From: Limanda limanda | Lineage: Eukaryota; Chordata; Actinopteri; Pleuronectiformes; Pleuronectidae | Direction of reading: 5' to 3' | DNA length: 64,000 nucleotides | Assembly (NCBI RefSeq): GCF_963576545.1 | Contig: NW_026870566.1 | Span: forward strand, 1-64,000 | Part shown: positions 1-10,453 of the stretch, piece after piece | Numbering within the stretch: the stretch's first letter is position 1 | How the letters are laid out: each line of letters opens with the position of its first letter | Notes under the pieces: generated by a model | Told to the model about the DNA's origin: nothing | The model's input: the letters and a program-made list of their open reading frames with translations, nothing else | Database searches by the model: none | Program-made: the position numbers and the translations under genes

Positions 1-2200
1 CGACGAATTCCCCCAAATCTGAGGAGATATTCTTGAATAACTTTTTTTGTGAAGGTCGGGAGAGACTTGCAAGTAGGCCTCTACCCCCACTAAATTGGGG
101 TAGCGCGCATCGATCGGTACCATCCCTTGAGGCTTCTCCGACTTCGGAAGGGTTAGGGTAGGGTTAGGGATGAAAGCATGGAAGAGATATTCTTGGAATA
201 ACGTTTTTTGTGAAGTCGGAGAGACTTGCAAGTAGGCTCTACCCCCACTAAATGGGGTAGCGCGCATCGATCGGTACCATCCTTGAGCTTCTCCGACTTT
301 CGGAAGGGTTAGGGTTAGGGTTAGGGATGAAAGCACATAGGAGAAGAGATATTCTTGAATAACTTTTTTTGTGAAGGTCGGAGAGACTTGCAAGTAGGCT
401 CTACCCCCACTAAATGGGGTAGCGCGCATCGATCGGTACCATCCCTTGAGCTTCTCCGACTTTCGGAAGGGTTAGGGTTAGGGTTAGGGATGAAAGCACA
501 TAGGAGAAAGAGATATTCTTGAATAACTTTTTTTGTGAAGTCGGAGAGACTTGCAAGTAGGCTCTACCCCCACTAAATGGGGTAGCGCGCATCGATCGGT
601 ACCATCCTTGAGGCTTCTCAGACTTTCGGAAGGGTTAGGGATAGGGTTAGGGATGAAAGCACATAGGAGAAAGAGATATTCTTGAATAACTTTTTTTGTG
701 AAGGTCGGAGAGACTTGCAAGTAGGCTCTACCCCCACTAAATGGGGTAGCGCGCATCGACGGTACCATCCTTGAGCTTCTCCGACTTTGGAAGGGTTAGG
801 GTTAGGGTTAGGGATGAAAGCACATAGGAGAAAGAGATATTCTTGAATACTTTTTTTGTGAAGGTCGGAGAGACTTGGAAAGTGGTTGCATCTGGACTAA
901 TTTGGGTCCTGCGGGATCGATTGGTACCATCCCCGAGCTTGGTACGACCTTCGGAAGAGGTCGACCGACGAAATTCCCCCAAATCTGAGGAGATATTCTG
1001 AATAACTTTTTTTGTGAATGTCGGAGAGACTTGCAAGTAGGCTCTACCCCCACTAAATGGGGTAGCGCGCATCGATCGGTACCATCCTTGAGCTTCTCCG
1101 ACTTTCGAAGGGTTAGGGTTAGGGTTAGGTTGAAAGCACATAGGAGAAAGAGATATTCTTGAATAACTTTTTTTGTGAAGGTCGGAGAGACTTGGGAAAG
1201 TGTTGCATCTGGACTAATTTGGGTCCTGCGGATCGATTGGTACCATCCCCGAGCTTGTACGACCTTCGGAAGAGGTCACCGACGAAATTCCCCCAAATCT
1301 GAGGAGATATTCTTGAATAACTTTTTTTGTGAAGGTCGGAGAGACTTGCAAGTAGGCTCTACCCCACAAAATGGGGTAGCGCGCATCGATCGGTACCATC
1401 CTTGAGCTTCTCCGACTTTCGGAAGGGTTAGGGTTAGGGTTAGGGATGAAAGCACATAGGAGAAAGAGATATTCTTGAATAACTTTTTTTGTGAAGGTCG
1501 GAGAGACTTGGAAAGTGGTTGCATCTGGACTAATTTGGGTCTGCGGATCGATTGGTACCATCCCCGAGCTTGTACGACCTTCGGAAGAGGTCGACCGACG
1601 AAATTCCCCAATAGGCTCTACCCCCACTAAATGGGGTAGCGCGCATCGATCGGTACCATCCTTGAGCTTCTCCGACTTTCGGAAGGGTTAGGGTTAGGGT
1701 TAGGGATGAAAGCACATAGGAGAAAGAGATATCTTGAATAACTTTTTTGTTGAAGGTCGGAGAGACTTGCAAGTAGGCTCTACCCCCACTAAATGGGGTA
1801 GTCTGCGCATCGATCGCTACCATCCTTGAGCTTCTCCGACTTTCGGAAGGGTTAGGGTTAGGGTTAGGGATGAAAGCAACATAGGAGAAAGAGATATTCT
1901 TGAATAACTTTTTTTGTGAAGGTCGGAGAGACTTGCAAGTAGGCTCTACCCCCACTAAATGGGGTAGCGCGCATCGATCGGTACCATCCTTGAGCTTCTC
2001 CGACTTTCGGAAGGGTTAGGGTTAGGGTTAGGGATGAAAGCACATAGGAGAAGAGATATTCTTGAATAACTTTTTTTGTGAAGGTCGGAGAGACTTGGAA
2101 AGTGGTTGCATCTGGACTAATTTGGGTCCTGCGGATCGATTGGTACCATCCCGAGCTTGTACGACCTTCGGAAGGTAGGGTTAGGTTCACCGACGAAATT
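1..2200 (+). repeat. Indel-rich left end of the array
   Basis: The same A, B and C monomers are present but with many one-base insertions and deletions that are almost absent later. Examples are GGCCTCTACC and AAATTGGGG (near 85-105), TTAGGGTAGGG (near 155), GAAGTCGGAG with a missing G (near 212), TTGAGGCTT (near 610), a lost base pair in CATCGACGG (near 757), and TTTTTTGTTGAAGG (near 1750). Most fall in homopolymers or doubled bases. Monomer order is still readable. The pattern fits low-quality consensus at a contig end better than biological decay, which would also add many substitutions. No gene is present. Confidence 0.8.
1560..1660 (+). repeat. C monomer with about 60-bp internal deletion
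   Basis: In this C monomer the N module reads normally to GACGAAATTCCCC and then jumps at about 1610 directly into TAGGCTCTACCCCC of the L module. The end of N, the whole 45-bp core and the first bases of L are missing, about 60 bp. It is the only core-less monomer I found. It lies in the error-rich left end, so it may be a consensus artefact or a true deletion. Confidence 0.65.
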
Positions 2201-2308
2201 CCCCCAAATCTGAGGAGATATTCTTGAATAACTTTTTTTGTGAAGGTCGGAGAGACTTGCAAGTAGGCTCTACCCCCACTAAATGGGGTAGCGCGCATCG
2301 ATCGGTAC
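2143..2308 (+). repeat. C monomer with telomeric bases inserted in the N module
   Basis: The N module normally reads CTTCGGAAG-AGGTC-(G/C)ACCGACG. Here, at about 2171-2190, it reads GGAAG-GTAGGGTTAGGTT-CACCGACG, so about 8 extra bases with a TAGGGTTAGG string stand where AGGTC should be. This is the exact point where T and N diverge, so it looks like a T/N chimera or a conversion patch. It lies at the right edge of the indel-rich stretch, so a consensus error is possible. Confidence 0.55.
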
Positions 2309-3590
2309 CATCCTTGAGCTTCTCCGACTTTCGGAAGGGTTAGGGTTAGGGTTAGGGATGAAAGCACATAGGAGAAAGAGATATTCTTGAATAACTTTTT
2401 TTGTGAAGGTCGGAGAGACTTGCAAGTAGGCTCTACCCCCACTAAATGGGGTAGCACGCATCGATCGGTACCATCCTTGAGCTTCTCCGACTTTCGGAAG
2501 GGTTAGGGTTAGGGTTAGGGATGAAAGCACATAGGAGAAAGAGATATTCTTGAATAACTTTTTTTGTGAAGGTCGGAGAGACTTGCAAGTAGGCTCTACC
2601 CCCACTAAATGGGGTAGCGCGCATCGATCGGTACCATCCTTGAGCTTCTCCGACTTTCGGAAGGGTTAGGGTTAGGGTTAGGGATGAAAGCACATAGGAG
2701 AAAGAGATATTCTTGAATAACTTTTTTTGTGAAGGTCGGAGAGACTTGGAAAGTGGTTGCATCTGGACTAATTTGGGTCCTGCGGATCGATTGGTACCAT
2801 CCCCGAGCTTGTACGACCTTCGGAAGAGGTCGACCGACGAAATTCCCCCAAATCTGAGGAGATATTCTTGAATAACTTTTTTTGTGAATGTCGGAGAGAC
2901 TTGCAAGTAGGCTCTACCCCCACTAAATGGGGTAGCGCGCATCGATCGGTACCATCCTTGAGCTTCTCCGACTTTCGGAAGGGTTAGGGTTAGGGTTAGG
3001 GATGAAAGCACATAGGAGAAAGAGATATTCTTGAATAACGTTTTTTGTGAAGGTCGGAGAGACTTGCAAGTAGGCTCTACCCCCACTAAATGGGGTAGCG
3101 CGCATCGATCGGTACCATCCTTGAGCTTCTCCGACTTTCGGAAGGGTTAGGGTTAGGGTGAGGATGAAAGCACATAGGAGAAAGAGATATTCTTGAATAA
3201 CTTTTTTTGTGAAGGTCGGAGAGACTTGGAAAGTGGTTGCATCTGGACTAATTTGGGTCCTGCGGATCGATTGGTACCATCCCCGAGCTTGTACGACCTT
3301 CGGAAGAGGTCGACCGACGAAATTCCCCCAAATCTGAGGAGATATTCTTGAATAACTTTTTTTGTGAATGTCGGAGAGACTTGCAAGTAGGCTCTACCCC
3401 CACTAAATGGGGTAGCGCGCATCGATCGGTACCATCCTTGAGCTTCTCCGACTTTCGGAAGGGTTAGGTTAGGGTTAGGGATGAAAGCACATAGGAGAAA
3501 GAGATATTCTTGAATAACGTTTTTTGTGAAGGTCGGAGAGACTTGCAAGTAGGCTCTACCCCCACTAAATGGGGTAGCGCGCATCGATCG

Positions 3591-5180
3591 GTACCATCCT
3601 TGAGCTTCTCCGACTTTCGGAAGGGTTAGGGTTAGGGTTAGGGATGAAAGCACATAGGAGAAAGAGATATTCTTGAATAACTTTTTTTGTGAAGGTCGGA
3701 GAGACTTGGAAAGTGGTTGCATCTGGACTAATTTGGGTCCTGCGGATCGATTGGTACCATCCCCGAGCTTGTACGACCTTCGGAAGAGGTCGACCGACGA
3801 AATTCCCCCAAATCTGAGGAGATATTCTTGAATAACTTTTTTTGTGAAGGTCGGAGAGACTTGCAAGTAGGCTCTACCCCCACTAAATGGGGTAGCGCGC
3901 ATCGATCGGTACCATCTTTGAGCTTCTCCGACTTTCGGAAGGGTTAGGGTTAGGGTTAGGGATGAAAGCACATAGGAGAAAGAGATATTCTTGAATAACT
4001 TTTTTTGTGAAGGTCGGAGAGACTTGGAAAGTGGTTGCATCTGGACTAATTTGGGTCCTGCGGATCGATTGGTACCATCCCCGAGCTTGTACGACCTTCG
4101 GAAGAGGTCGACCGACGAAATTCCCCCAAATCTGAGGAGATATTCTTGAATAACTTTTTTTGTGAATGTCGGAGAGACTTGCAAGTAGGCTCTACACCCA
4201 CTAAATGGGGTAGCGCGCATCGATCGGTACCATCCTTGAGCTTCTCCGACTTTCGGAAGGGTTAGGGTTAGGGTTAGGGTTGAAAGCACATAGGAGAAAG
4301 AGATATTCTTGAATAACTTTTTTTGTGAAGGTCGGAGAGACTTGGAAAGTGGTTGCATCTGGACTAATTTGGGTCCTGCGGATCGATTGGTACCATCCCC
4401 GAGCTTGTACGACCTTCGGAAGAGGTCCACCGACGAAATTCCCCCAAATCTGAGGAGATATTCTTGAATAACTTTTTTTGTGAAGGTCGGAGAGACTTGC
4501 AAGTAGGCTCTACCCCCACTAAATGGGGTAGCGCGCATCGATCAGTACCATCCTTGAGCTTCTCCGACTTTCGGAAGGGTTAGGGTTAGGGTTAGGGATG
4601 AAAGCACATAGGAGAAAGAGATATTCTTGAATAACTTTTTTTGTGAAGGTCGGAGAGACTTGGAAAGTGGTTGCATCTGGACTAATTTGGGTCCTGCGGA
4701 TCGATTGGTACCATCCCCGAGCTTGTACGACCTTCGGAAGAGGTCCACCGACGAAATTCCCCCAAATCTGAGGAGATATTCTTGAATAACTTTTTTTGTG
4801 AAGGTCGGAGAGACTTGCAAGTAGGCTCTACCCCCACTAAATGGGGTAGCGCGCATCGATCGGTACCATCCTTGAGCTTCTCCGACTTTCGGAAGGGTTA
4901 GGGTTAGGGTTAGGGATGAAAGCACATAGGAGAAAGAGATATTCTTGAATAACTTTTTTTGTGAAGGTCGGAGAGACTTGGAAAGTGGTTGCATCTGACC
5001 TAATTTGGGTCCTGCGGATCGATTGGTACCATCCCCGAGCTTGTACGACCTTCGGAAGAGGTCGACCGACGAAATTCCCCCAAATCTGAGGAGATATTCT
5101 TGAATAACTTTTTTTGTGAATGTCGGAGAGACTTGCAAGTAGGCTCTACCCCCACTAAATGGGGTAGCGCGCATCGATCG
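3591..5180 (+). repeat. Pure BC dimer run (5 x 318 bp)
   Basis: Monomer starts at 3591, 3754, 3909, 4072, 4227, 4390, 4545, 4708, 4863 and 5026 alternate B and C with no A, giving five 318-bp dimers. Since 318 is divisible by three, a minus-strand frame stays open across them; this accounts for most of a 461-codon open frame at 3153-4538 and a 258-codon one at 4542-5318. Neither has codon bias, a unique domain or conservation beyond the repeat, and I do not call them genes. Confidence 0.88.
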
Positions 5181-7575
5181 GTACCATCCTTGAGCTTCTC
5201 CGACTTTCGGAAGGGTTAGGGTTAGGGTTAGGGATGAAAGCACATAGGAGAAAGAGATATTCTTGAATAACGTTTTTTGTGAAGGTCGGAGAGACTTGCA
5301 AGTAGGCTCTACCCCCACTAAATGGGGTAGCGCGCATCGATCGGTACCATCCTTGAGCTTCTCCGACTTTCGGAAGGGTTAGGGTTAGGGATGAAAGCAC
5401 ATAGGAGAAAGAGATATTCTTGAATAACTTTTTTTGTGAAGGTCGGAGAGACTTGGAAAGTGGTTGCATCTGGACTAATTTGGGTCCTGCAGATCGATTG
5501 GTACCATCCCCGAGCTTGTACGACCTTCGGAAGAGGTCGACCGACGAAATTCCCCCAAATCTGAGGAGATATTCTTGAATAACTTTTTTTGTGAATGTCG
5601 GAGAGACTTGCAAGTAGGCTCTACCCCCACTAAATGGGGTAGCGCGCATCGATCGGTACCATCCTTGAGCTTCTCCGACTTTCGGAAGGGTTAGGGTTAG
5701 GGTTAGGGATGAAAGCACATAGGAGAAAGAGATATTCTTGAATAACGTTTTTTGTGAAGGTCGGAGAGACTTGCAAGTAGGCTCTACCCCCACTAAATGG
5801 GGTAGCGCGCATCGATCGGTACCATCCTTGAGCTTCTCCGACTTTCGGAAGGGTTAGGGTTAGGGTTAGGGATGAAAGCACATAGGAGAAAGAGATATTC
5901 TTGAATAACTTTTTTTGTGAAGGTCGGAGAGACTTGGAAAGTGGTTGCATCTGGACTAATTTGGGTCCTGCGGATCGATTGGTACCATCCCCGAGCTTGT
6001 ACGACCTTCGGAAGAGGTCGACCGACGAAATTCCCCCAAATCTGAGGAGATATTCTTGAATAACTTTTTTTTTGAAGGTCGGAGAGACTTGCAAGTAGGC
6101 TCTACCCCCACTAAATGGGGTAGCGCGCATCGATCGGTACCATCCTTGAGCTTCTCCGACTTTCGGAAGGGTTAGGGTTAGGGATGAAAGCACATAGGAG
6201 AAAGAGATATTCTTGAATAACTTTTTTTGTGAAGGTCGGAGAGACTTGCAAGTAGGCTCTACCCCCACTAAATGGGGTAGCGCGCATCGATCGGTACCAT
6301 CCTTGAGCTTCTCCGACTTTTGGAAGGGTTAGGGTTAGGGTTAGGGATGAAAGCACATAGGAGAAAGAGATATTCTTGAATAACTTTTTTTGTGAAGGTC
6401 GGAGAGACTTGCAAGTAGGCTCTACCCCCACTAAATGGGGTAGCGCGCATCGATCGGTACCATCCTTGAGCTTCTCCGACTTTCGGAAGGGTTAGGGTTA
6501 GGGTTAGGGATGAAAGCACATAGGAGAAAGAGATATTCTTGAATAACTTTTTTTGTGAAGGTCGGAGAGACTTGCAAGTAGGCTCTACCCCCACTAAATG
6601 GGGTAGCGCGCATCGATCGGTACCATCCTTGAGCTTCTCCGACTTTCGGAAGGGTTAGGGTTAGGGATGAAAGCACATAGGAGAAAGAGATATTCTTGAA
6701 TAACTTTTTTTGTGAAGGTCGGAGAGACTTGGAAAGTGGTTGCATCTGGACTAATTTGGGTCCTGCGGATCGATTGGTACCATCCCCGAGCTTGTACGAC
6801 CTTCGGAAGAGGTCGACCGACGAAATTCCCCCAAATCTGAGGAGATATTCTTGAATAACTTTTTTTGTGAAGGTCGGAGAGACTTGCAAGTAGGCTCTAC
6901 CCCCACTAAATGGGGTAGCGCACATCGATCGGTACCATCCTTGAGCTTCTCCGACTTTCGGAAGGGTTAGGGTTAGGGTTAGGGATGAAAGCACATAGGA
7001 GAAAGAGATATTCTTGAATAACTTTTTTTGTGAAGGTCGGAGAGACTTGCAAGTAGGCTCTACCCCCACTAAATGGGGTAGCGCGCATCGATCGGTACCA
7101 TCCTTGAGCTTCTCCGACTTTCGGAAGGGTTAGGGTTAGGGTTAGGGATGAAAGCACATAGGAGAAAGAGATATTCTTGAATAACGTTTTTTGTGAAGGT
7201 CGGAGAGACTTGGAAAGTGGTTGCATCTGGACTAATTTGGGTCCTGCGGATCGATTGGTACCATCCCCGAGCTTGTACGACCTTCGGAAGAGGTCGACCG
7301 ACGAAATTCCCCCAAATCTGAGGAGATATTCTTGAATAACTTTTTTTGTGAATGTCGGAGAGACTTGCAAGTAGGCTCTACCCCCACTAAATGGGGTAGC
7401 GCGCATCGATCGGTACCATCCTTGAGCTTCTCCGACTTTCGGAAGGGTTAGGGTTAGGGTTAGGGATGAAAGCACATAGGAGAAAGAGATATTCTTGAAT
7501 AACTTTTTTTGTGAAGGTCGGAGAGACTTGCAAGTAGGCTCTACCCCCACTAAATGGGGTAGCGCGCATCGATCG

Positions 7576-10453
7576 GTACCATCCTTGAGCTTCTCCGACT
7601 TTCGGAAGGGTTAGGGTTAGGGTTAGGGATGAAAGCACATAGGAGAAAGAGATATTCTTGAATAACGTTTTTTGTGAAGGTCGGAGAGACTTGCAAGTAG
7701 GCTCTACCCCCACTAAATGGGGTAGCGCGCATCGATCGGTACCATCCTTGAGCTTCTCCGACTTTCGGAAGGGTTAGGGTTAGGGTTAGGGATGAAAGCA
7801 CATAGGAGAAAGAGATATTCTTGAATAACTTTTTTTGTGAAGGTCGGAGAGACTTGGAAAGTGGTTGCATCTGGACTAATTTGGGTCCTGCGGATCGATT
7901 GGTACCATCCCCGAGCTTGTACGACCTTCGGAAGAGGTCGACCGACGAAATTCCCCCAAATCTGAGGAGATATTCTTGAATAACTTTTTTTGTGAAGGTC
8001 GGAGAGACTTGCAAGTAGGCTCTACCCCCACTAAATGGGGTAGCGCGCATCGATCGGTACCATCTTTGAGCTTCTCCGACTTTCGGAAGGGTTAGGGTTA
8101 GGGTTAGGGATGAAAGCACATAGGAGAAAGAGATATTCTTGAATAACTTTTTTTGTGAAGGTCGGAGAGACTTGCAAGTAGGCTCTACCCCCACTAAATG
8201 GGGTAGCGCGCATCGATCGGTACCATCCTTGAGCTTCTCCGACTTTCGGAAGGGTTAGGGTTAGGGTTAGGGATGAAAGCACATAGGAGAAAGAGATATT
8301 CTTGAATAACTTTTTTTGTGAAGGTCGGAGAGACTTGGAAAGTGGTTGCATCTGGACTAATTTGGGTCCTGCGGATCGATTGGTACCATCCCCGAGCTTG
8401 TACGACCTTCGGAAGAGGTCGACCGACGAAATTCCCCCAAATCTGAGGAGATATTCTTGAATAACTTTTTTTTTGAAGGTCGGAGAGACTTGCAAGTAGG
8501 CTCTACCCCCACTAAATGGGGTAGCGCGCATCGATCGGTACCATCTTTGAGCTTCTCCGACTTTCGGAAGGGTTAGGGTTAGGGATGAAAGCACATAGGA
8601 GAAAGAGATATTCTTGAATAACTTTTTTTGTGAAGGTCGGAGAGACTTGCAAGTAGGCTCTACCCCCACTAAATGGGGTAGCGCGCATCGATCGGTACCA
8701 TCCTTGAGCTTCTCCGACTTTTGGAAGGGTTAGGGTTAGGGTTAGGGATGAAAGCACATAGGAGAAAGAGATATTCTTGAATAACTTTTTTTGTGAAGGT
8801 CGGAGAGACTTGCAAGTAGGCTCTACCCCCACTAAATGGGGTAACGCGCATCGATCGGTACCATCCTTGAGCTTCTCCGACTTTCGGAAGGGTTAGGGTT
8901 AGGGTTAGGGATGAAAGCACATAGGAGAAAGAGATATTCTTGAATAACTTTTTTTGTGAAGGTCGGAGAGACTTGCAAGTAGGCTCTACCCCCACTAAAT
9001 GGGGTAGCGCGCATCGATCGGTACCATCCTTGAGCTTCTCCGACTTTCGGAAGGGTTAGGGTTAGGGATGAAAGCACATAGGAGAAAGAGATATTCTTGA
9101 ATAACGTTTTTTGTGAAGGTCGGAGAGACTTGCAAGTAGGCTCTACCCCCACTAAATGGGGTAGCGCGCATCGATCGGTACCATCCTTGAGCTTCTCCGA
9201 CTTTCGGAAGGGTTAGGGTTAGGGATGAAAGCACATAGGAGAAAGAGATATTCTTGAATAACTTTTTTTGTGAAGGTCGGAGAGACTTGGAAAGTGGTTG
9301 CATCTGGACTAATTTGGGTCCTGCGGATCGATTGGTACCATCCCCGAGCTTGTACGACCTTCGGAAGAGGTCGACCGACGAAATTCCCCCAAATCTGAGG
9401 AGATATTCTTGAATAACTTTTTTTGTGAAGGTCGGAGAGACTTGCAAGTAGGCTCTACCCCCACTAAATGGGGTAGCGCGCATCGATCGGTACCATCTTT
9501 GAGCTTCTCCGACTTTCGGAAGGGTTAGGGTTAGGGTTAGGGATGAAAGCACATAGGAGAAAGAGATATTCTTGAATAACTTTTTTTGTGAAGGTCGGAG
9601 AGACTTGCAAGTAGGCTCTACCCCCACTAAATGGGGTAGCGCGCATCGATCGGTACCATCCTTGAGCTTCTCCGACTTTCGGAAGGGTTAGGGTTAGGGT
9701 TAGGGATGAAAGCACATAGGAGAAAGAGATATTCTTGAATAACTTTTTTTGTGAAGGTCGGAGAGACTTGGAAAGTGGTTGCATCTGGACTAATTTGGGT
9801 CCTGCGGATCGATTGGTACCATCCCCGAGCTTGTACGACCTTCGGAAGAGGTCGACCGACGAAATTCCCCCAAATCTGAGGAGATATTCTTGAATAACTT
9901 TTTTTTTGAAGGTCGGAGAGACTTGCAAGTAGGCTCTACCCCCACTAAATGGGGTAGCGCGCATCGATCGGTACCATCTTTGAGCTTCTCCGACTTTCGG
10001 AAGGGTTAGGGTTAGGGATGAAAGCACATAGGAGAAAGAGATATTCTTGAATAACTTTTTTTGTGAAGGTCGGAGAGACTTGCAAGTAGGCTCTACCCCC
10101 ACTAAATGGGGTAGCGCGCATCGATCGGTACCATCCTTGAGCTTCTCCGACTTTTGGAAGGGTTAGGGTTAGGGTTAGGGATGAAAGCACATAGGAGAAA
10201 GAGATATTCTTGAATAACTTTTTTTGTGAAGGTCGGAGAGACTTGCAAGTAGGCTCTACCCCCACTAAATGGGGTAACGCGCATCGATCGGTACCATCCT
10301 TGAGCTTCTCCGACTTTCGGAAGGGTTAGGGTTAGGGTTAGGGATGAAAGCACATAGGAGAAAGAGATATTCTTGAATAACTTTTTTTGTGAAGGTCGGA
10401 GAGACTTGCAAGTAGGCTCTACCCCCACTAAATGGGGTAGCGCGCATCGATCG
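7576..10453 (+). repeat. Tandem duplication, 1433-bp period
   Basis: Two successive blocks carry the same ordered variants 1433 bp apart. The clearest is GGGGTAACGC (G to A) at 8844 and 10277. It is accompanied by TTTTGGAAGG, the nine-T core variant and CATCTTTGAG in the same relative places. Upstream the match continues with 6-bp steps in telomeric tract length. Exact borders cannot be fixed, because one A monomer looks like another. A related GTAACGC variant at 11871 and 12970 suggests further partial copies. Confidence 0.8.

Noticed and set aside
1..300. True telomere at the left end
   Set aside because: TTAGGG occurs only as two to three units inside monomers; there is no terminal pure repeat tract, and the satellite runs through from base 1.
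1175..1405. Short plus-strand open frames (1175-1405, 1491-1691)
   Set aside because: They exist only where one-base indels at the left end happen to join frames; the same sequence elsewhere is closed.
1..2200. Diverged array edge with ancient monomers
   Set aside because: Substitutions are not raised in proportion to the indels, and the monomer order and linked GCTACC marker are intact, so consensus error is the simpler reading.
3153..4538. 461-codon minus-strand open frame and scores of 106-320-codon relatives across the window
   Set aside because: They are the same repeat read in successive frames: a 163-bp unit shifts frame by one, so 108-codon frames are two passes of one monomer. CCCTAA reads as Leu-Thr or Pro-Asn in two frames and supplies a TAA stop in the third. 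No independent domain, start context or codon bias is seen.
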